Origin: Candidatus Bathyarchaeia archaeon
GTDB taxonomy: Archaea > Thermoproteota > Bathyarchaeia > 40CM-2-53-6
Direction of reading: 5' to 3'
Length of the DNA stretch: 64,000 nucleotides
Assembly: GCA_035935655.1 (NCBI GenBank)
Contig: DASYWW010000015.1
Span: 1 to 64,000, forward strand
A program made the position numbers and the translations under genes. The notes beneath the pieces are model-generated. The model saw only the letters and a list, made by a program, of their open reading frames with translations. It did no database searches and had not been told where the DNA came from. Positions 61,720 to 64,000 of this stretch are shown piece after piece. Each line of letters begins with the position of its first letter. Within the stretch, counting starts at the first letter, position 1.

Positions 61720-62589
61720 TCAGTTGGAGGGCTCTTGGGAATAGTGTTTGTGCGATAGGTTCTGTGCCTGCCAGTATAGGTCAGGTGAGCCTATGTCCAG
61801 CCAGATCTCATCTGATTCCACTTTTGTCGTGTACACATTGAGGTTCCAGTCGACCATCTGCTGAATCCCATCGGTCAGTTGCAGCTCGCCTGCGAACCCT
61901 GCCTGCGTCGCCTCCAAGGCCGTGAAAATATTCGAATCAAACACATACACAGGCATAATCGCCAGTTTCGACGCCGGCTTCGACGGCTTCTCAACCAGCC
62001 TCTTCACCCTCACAAGCCCACTCTCAACCATCTCACCCTCTACAATCCCAAACCGCTTCGGATCGTCAACCTCCATCGAGAGAAAGAGAGCGTTGGCCTT
62101 GGACCCCTCACTCATCCGCATCACTCTCCGCAAGTGATCCGCGTTTCTAGAAATGAAATGACTATCCCCCGCATGTACCATGAACTTATCCGATCCAGCA
62201 AACGATTTCGCCTTCAACACCGCATCGCCAAAACCCCGCGGCTCAGGCTGGTTAACCCAAGAAACAGTAGAGCCCTCGATCATCTTGTAGAAATTCTCCA
62301 GATCCGCTGCGGGACCATCTTTCCCCTTGCTGTCAAGCATGGAGACGAAAGAGAGATCAGGAGTAAAGTGGTCCTCTATAGCTCTCTTCCCCCTTCCCAC
62401 AATAAAGCAGAACTCTCTGAAGCCAACCTGGTACAATTGCTCGAAGACAAGTTGTACTATCGGTTTCAGGCAAAGGTCTCCATTTTTTCCTTTGGCGAAG
62501 ACCGGTAGCATTTCTTTCGGTTGCTCTTTCGTTACTGATAAGAGTCTTGTTCCCAGCCCCGCAGCAGGGATAACCGCCTTCTTCAACAA
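61720..62589 (-). CDS. galU: UTP-glucose-1-phosphate uridylyltransferase
   Basis: The 289-residue product has AVIPAAGLGTRLLSVTKEQPKEMLP (nucleotide loop and catalytic Lys), CLKPIVQLVFEQL, EFCFIVGRGKRAIEDHF, KFMVHAGDSHFI with the metal Asp, and LVEKPSKP. It makes UDP-glucose for surface glycans. The TTG start is preceded 42 bp upstream by the promoter block shared with several truncated galU copies. Divergent from an ABC exporter. Confidence 0.92.
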   Translation of the reverse strand: MLKKAVIPAAGLGTRLLSVTKEQPKEMLPVFAKGKNGDLCLKPIVQLVFEQLYQVGFREFCFIVGRGKRAIEDHFTPDLSFVSMLDSKGKDGPAADLENFYKMIEGSTVSWVNQPEPRGFGDAVLKAKSFAGSDKFMVHAGDSHFISRNADHLRRVMRMSEGSKANALFLSMEVDDPKRFGIVEGEMVESGLVRVKRLVEKPSKPASKLAIMPVYVFDSNIFTALEATQAGFAGELQLTDGIQQMVDWNLNVYTTKVESDEIWLDIGSPDLYWQAQNLSHKHYSQEPSN

Positions 62590-62630
62590 CTATAGAATCC
62601 GCTACCTTGAGAGAGAGTGGAGTTGTTTAG

Positions 62631-62650
62631 AGCTTATAATTACTAGCTCC
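62631..62650 (-). promoter_or_regulatory. conserved galU promoter block
   Basis: AGCTTATAATTACTAGCTCC (plus strand) is conserved at 54941-54960 and 49815-49834, each 42-45 bp upstream of a galU start codon. It contains a TATA-like core. Conservation across decayed copies shows that the promoter was duplicated with the gene. Confidence 0.6.
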
Positions 62651-62760
62651 GATAGCAGAGGATATTCGAGTAATACAGAAACGGAACCGGCCTTCCTTTG
62701 ATCAGTAGAACGAGGAACGACCGTGATTCCGAGGGTTTATTCGAGAGATCTGCCATTATC

Positions 62761-64000
62761 ATGGGTAGTATGTTGGGGTCCCGTGTTGCGAAGCGAGCCT
62801 TTGAGGATCTTCGTCCGTATCTTTGGCCGATCGTTGCTATTCTGACAATATCGCTGCTAGCTGTGCCAATAACCCTCATTGTTCCTCTGCCCATCAAACT
62901 CCTAGTTGACAGTGTTCTCGGATCTCAGCCGTTGCCCGGATATCTCACGGTCTTTACAGGATCCCAAGTTTCCAAGAGTATCGCGTTAGGGCTAGCGATC
63001 AGTCTACTCATGGGAACCGCAGTTGTCACATACCTCCAGAACCTGTTGAACGTCTGGTACAGCAACAAGATCGGAAACCGGATGACACTCGACGTCCGAG
63101 CTCGCCTATTCCGACAGATGCAACGCCTATCCATCGCCTACCACGACACCATGGGCGCTGCTGACTCAGCTTACCGTACACTCAACGATGCCCCAATGCT
63201 TCGGTCGTTCGGAATCGACAGCGTCATCCCACTCACAACTTCCATCCTGACTCTCGCCGCAATGATCCTTGTCATGGTCTACCTCGACTGGCAGCTCGCC
63301 CTAGTAGCGCTGCTAGTATCTCCCCTGATGTTCCTCCTTACATTCGTATTCCGGCCGCGAATCCGTGCCGGATGGCGAAAGTACCGAGCCTCAGAGAGCG
63401 CTGCCATGGCAGTGGCACAAGAGAGCCTGGGCGCCTCCAGACTCGTCAAATCGTATGGTCAGGAAGAACGAAAAAACCAGCAGCTAATCTCACACTACGA
63501 CGCAAGTCAGACCGCAGCCCTCAAAGTACAAGTAGACAGCGCAGTCTACAGCCTACTCGTCGGAATCGTAACAGCAGCCGGTCTGGCCGCTGTCCTCTAC
63601 ATAGGAATCGGCCACGTACAAGCAGGCATACTGACCCTTGGCAGCCTTCTGGTCGTGAACTACTATGTGACCCAGCTCTACACCCCCCTCCGAAACGTAG
63701 GCCAGTCAATACTCGACATCCAAATGTCATTGACGGGAGTCGAGAGGTATCGTGCTGTTCTCGACGAAAAACCCGACGTCCCCGAATCACCAAACGCGCT
63801 CCCCCTAGCCAGAGCCAAGGGCAAGATCGCCTTTCAGAAAGTCTCTTTCGAATACACGAAAGGCCACCCAGTACTCCAAGATGTATCATTCGAGCTACCA
63901 GCAGCCAATTGTCTTGGCGTAGTCGGTCCGACCGGCTCAGGCAAGACCACGCTCTCAACCCTCCTCCTACGCCTCTTTGACCCCACCCGAGGCGTAATAA
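62761..64000 (+). CDS. ABC exporter, type IV fold (membrane plus ATPase domains; cut at window end)
   Basis: The ATG at 62761 opens a frame running to the window edge. About 300 residues of six-helix transmembrane domain include the coupling segment AYHDTMGAADSAYRTL and the MALxY-type ALVSPLMF region. The nucleotide-binding domain then begins (IAFQKVSFEYTKGHPVLQDVSFEL) and reaches Walker A GPTGSGKTT before the window ends. This is a half-transporter of the MsbA/lipid or drug exporter type. It is divergent from galU and could export lipid-linked glycans. Confidence 0.9.
   Translation, partial: MGSMLGSRVAKRAFEDLRPYLWPIVAILTISLLAVPITLIVPLPIKLLVDSVLGSQPLPGYLTVFTGSQVSKSIALGLAISLLMGTAVVTYLQNLLNVWYSNKIGNRMTLDVRARLFRQMQRLSIAYHDTMGAADSAYRTLNDAPMLRSFGIDSVIPLTTSILTLAAMILVMVYLDWQLALVALLVSPLMFLLTFVFRPRIRAGWRKYRASESAAMAVAQESLGASRLVKSYGQEERKNQQLISHYDASQTAALKVQVDSAVYSLLVGIVTAAGLAAVLYIGIGHVQAGILTLGSLLVVNYYVTQLYTPLRNVGQSILDIQMSLTGVERYRAVLDEKPDVPESPNALPLARAKGKIAFQKVSFEYTKGHPVLQDVSFELPAANCLGVVGPTGSGKTTLSTLLLRLFDPTRGVI

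Noticed and set aside
63372-63980. 202-codon ORF overlapping the ABC exporter
   Set aside because: It is rich in Arg/Ser/Pro and lies in another frame of a clear ABC transporter with Walker A.
1-64000. CRISPR arrays, rRNA genes and replication origin
   Set aside because: I saw no regularly spaced direct repeats, no rRNA core sequences and no origin-type repeats with Cdc6 in the window.

Overview
The window looks like a chromosomal segment of an archaeon, most likely from the TACK group (Nitrososphaeria or Bathyarchaeia-like; this placement is inference). The support is gene content: Sec61-beta, Alba, Lhr helicase with its partner phosphoesterase, RPA-type single-strand binding protein, archaeal PGK and SHMT, an F420-type oxidoreductase, intron-bearing tRNAs, TATA-type promoters and oligo-T terminators.

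Layout. 0-3.5 kb: end of a TnpB element, a coiled-coil protein, rpiA, a zinc-ribbon gene, and a complete 1,276-bp TnpB element with perfect terminal inverted repeats and an 8-bp target duplication. 3.5-5.2 kb: a tRNA-Met that reads as a gene with three introns, divergent pgk, and a tRNA-Thr with a small intron. 5.3-15 kb: secreted proteins, an MFS exporter, a DtxR-like regulator, glyA, Sec61-beta, a beta-CASP nuclease, an LSm-like protein, Alba and a class III aminotransferase. 15-25.5 kb: a dispersed two-module repeat at both edges, then an information-processing island (thioredoxin-like, RPA, Lhr, SWIM protein, metallophosphoesterase, zinc-finger protein) and a second TnpB element.

25.7-41.4 kb is one long plus-strand run of cell-surface glycan genes: two large membrane GT-C-like proteins, two GT2 and two GT4 glycosyltransferases plus a dolichol-phosphate-sugar synthase-like GT2, two SAM methyltransferases, a CDP-paratose-epimerase-like SDR, a cobalamin-type radical SAM enzyme and a sugar nucleotidyltransferase. 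Together they could build, modify and transfer a lipid-linked or surface glycan.

41.5-64 kb is a mosaic of secreted or surface proteins (two paralogous BNR/sialidase-fold proteins, two paralogous Ig-like proteins, a LamG-like protein, and a beta-propeller protein broken at a C12/G12 tract), an ABC-2 exporter, VapBC, an intein-split NAD-dependent epimerase, galU and the start of an ABC exporter. Between them lie several decayed fragments of galU, some with the conserved promoter, and of a small membrane-protein gene, so this stretch has been repeatedly duplicated and eroded. A 28-residue peptide with eight cysteines precedes a CCPF-motif protein upstream of galU.

The strongest observations are the TIR/TSD-bounded TnpB element with a nucleotide-conserved 3' RNA segment, the three-intron tRNA-Met, the intein inserted between the two serines of an SDR active-site motif, the homopolymer-switchable surface protein, and the galU relics.
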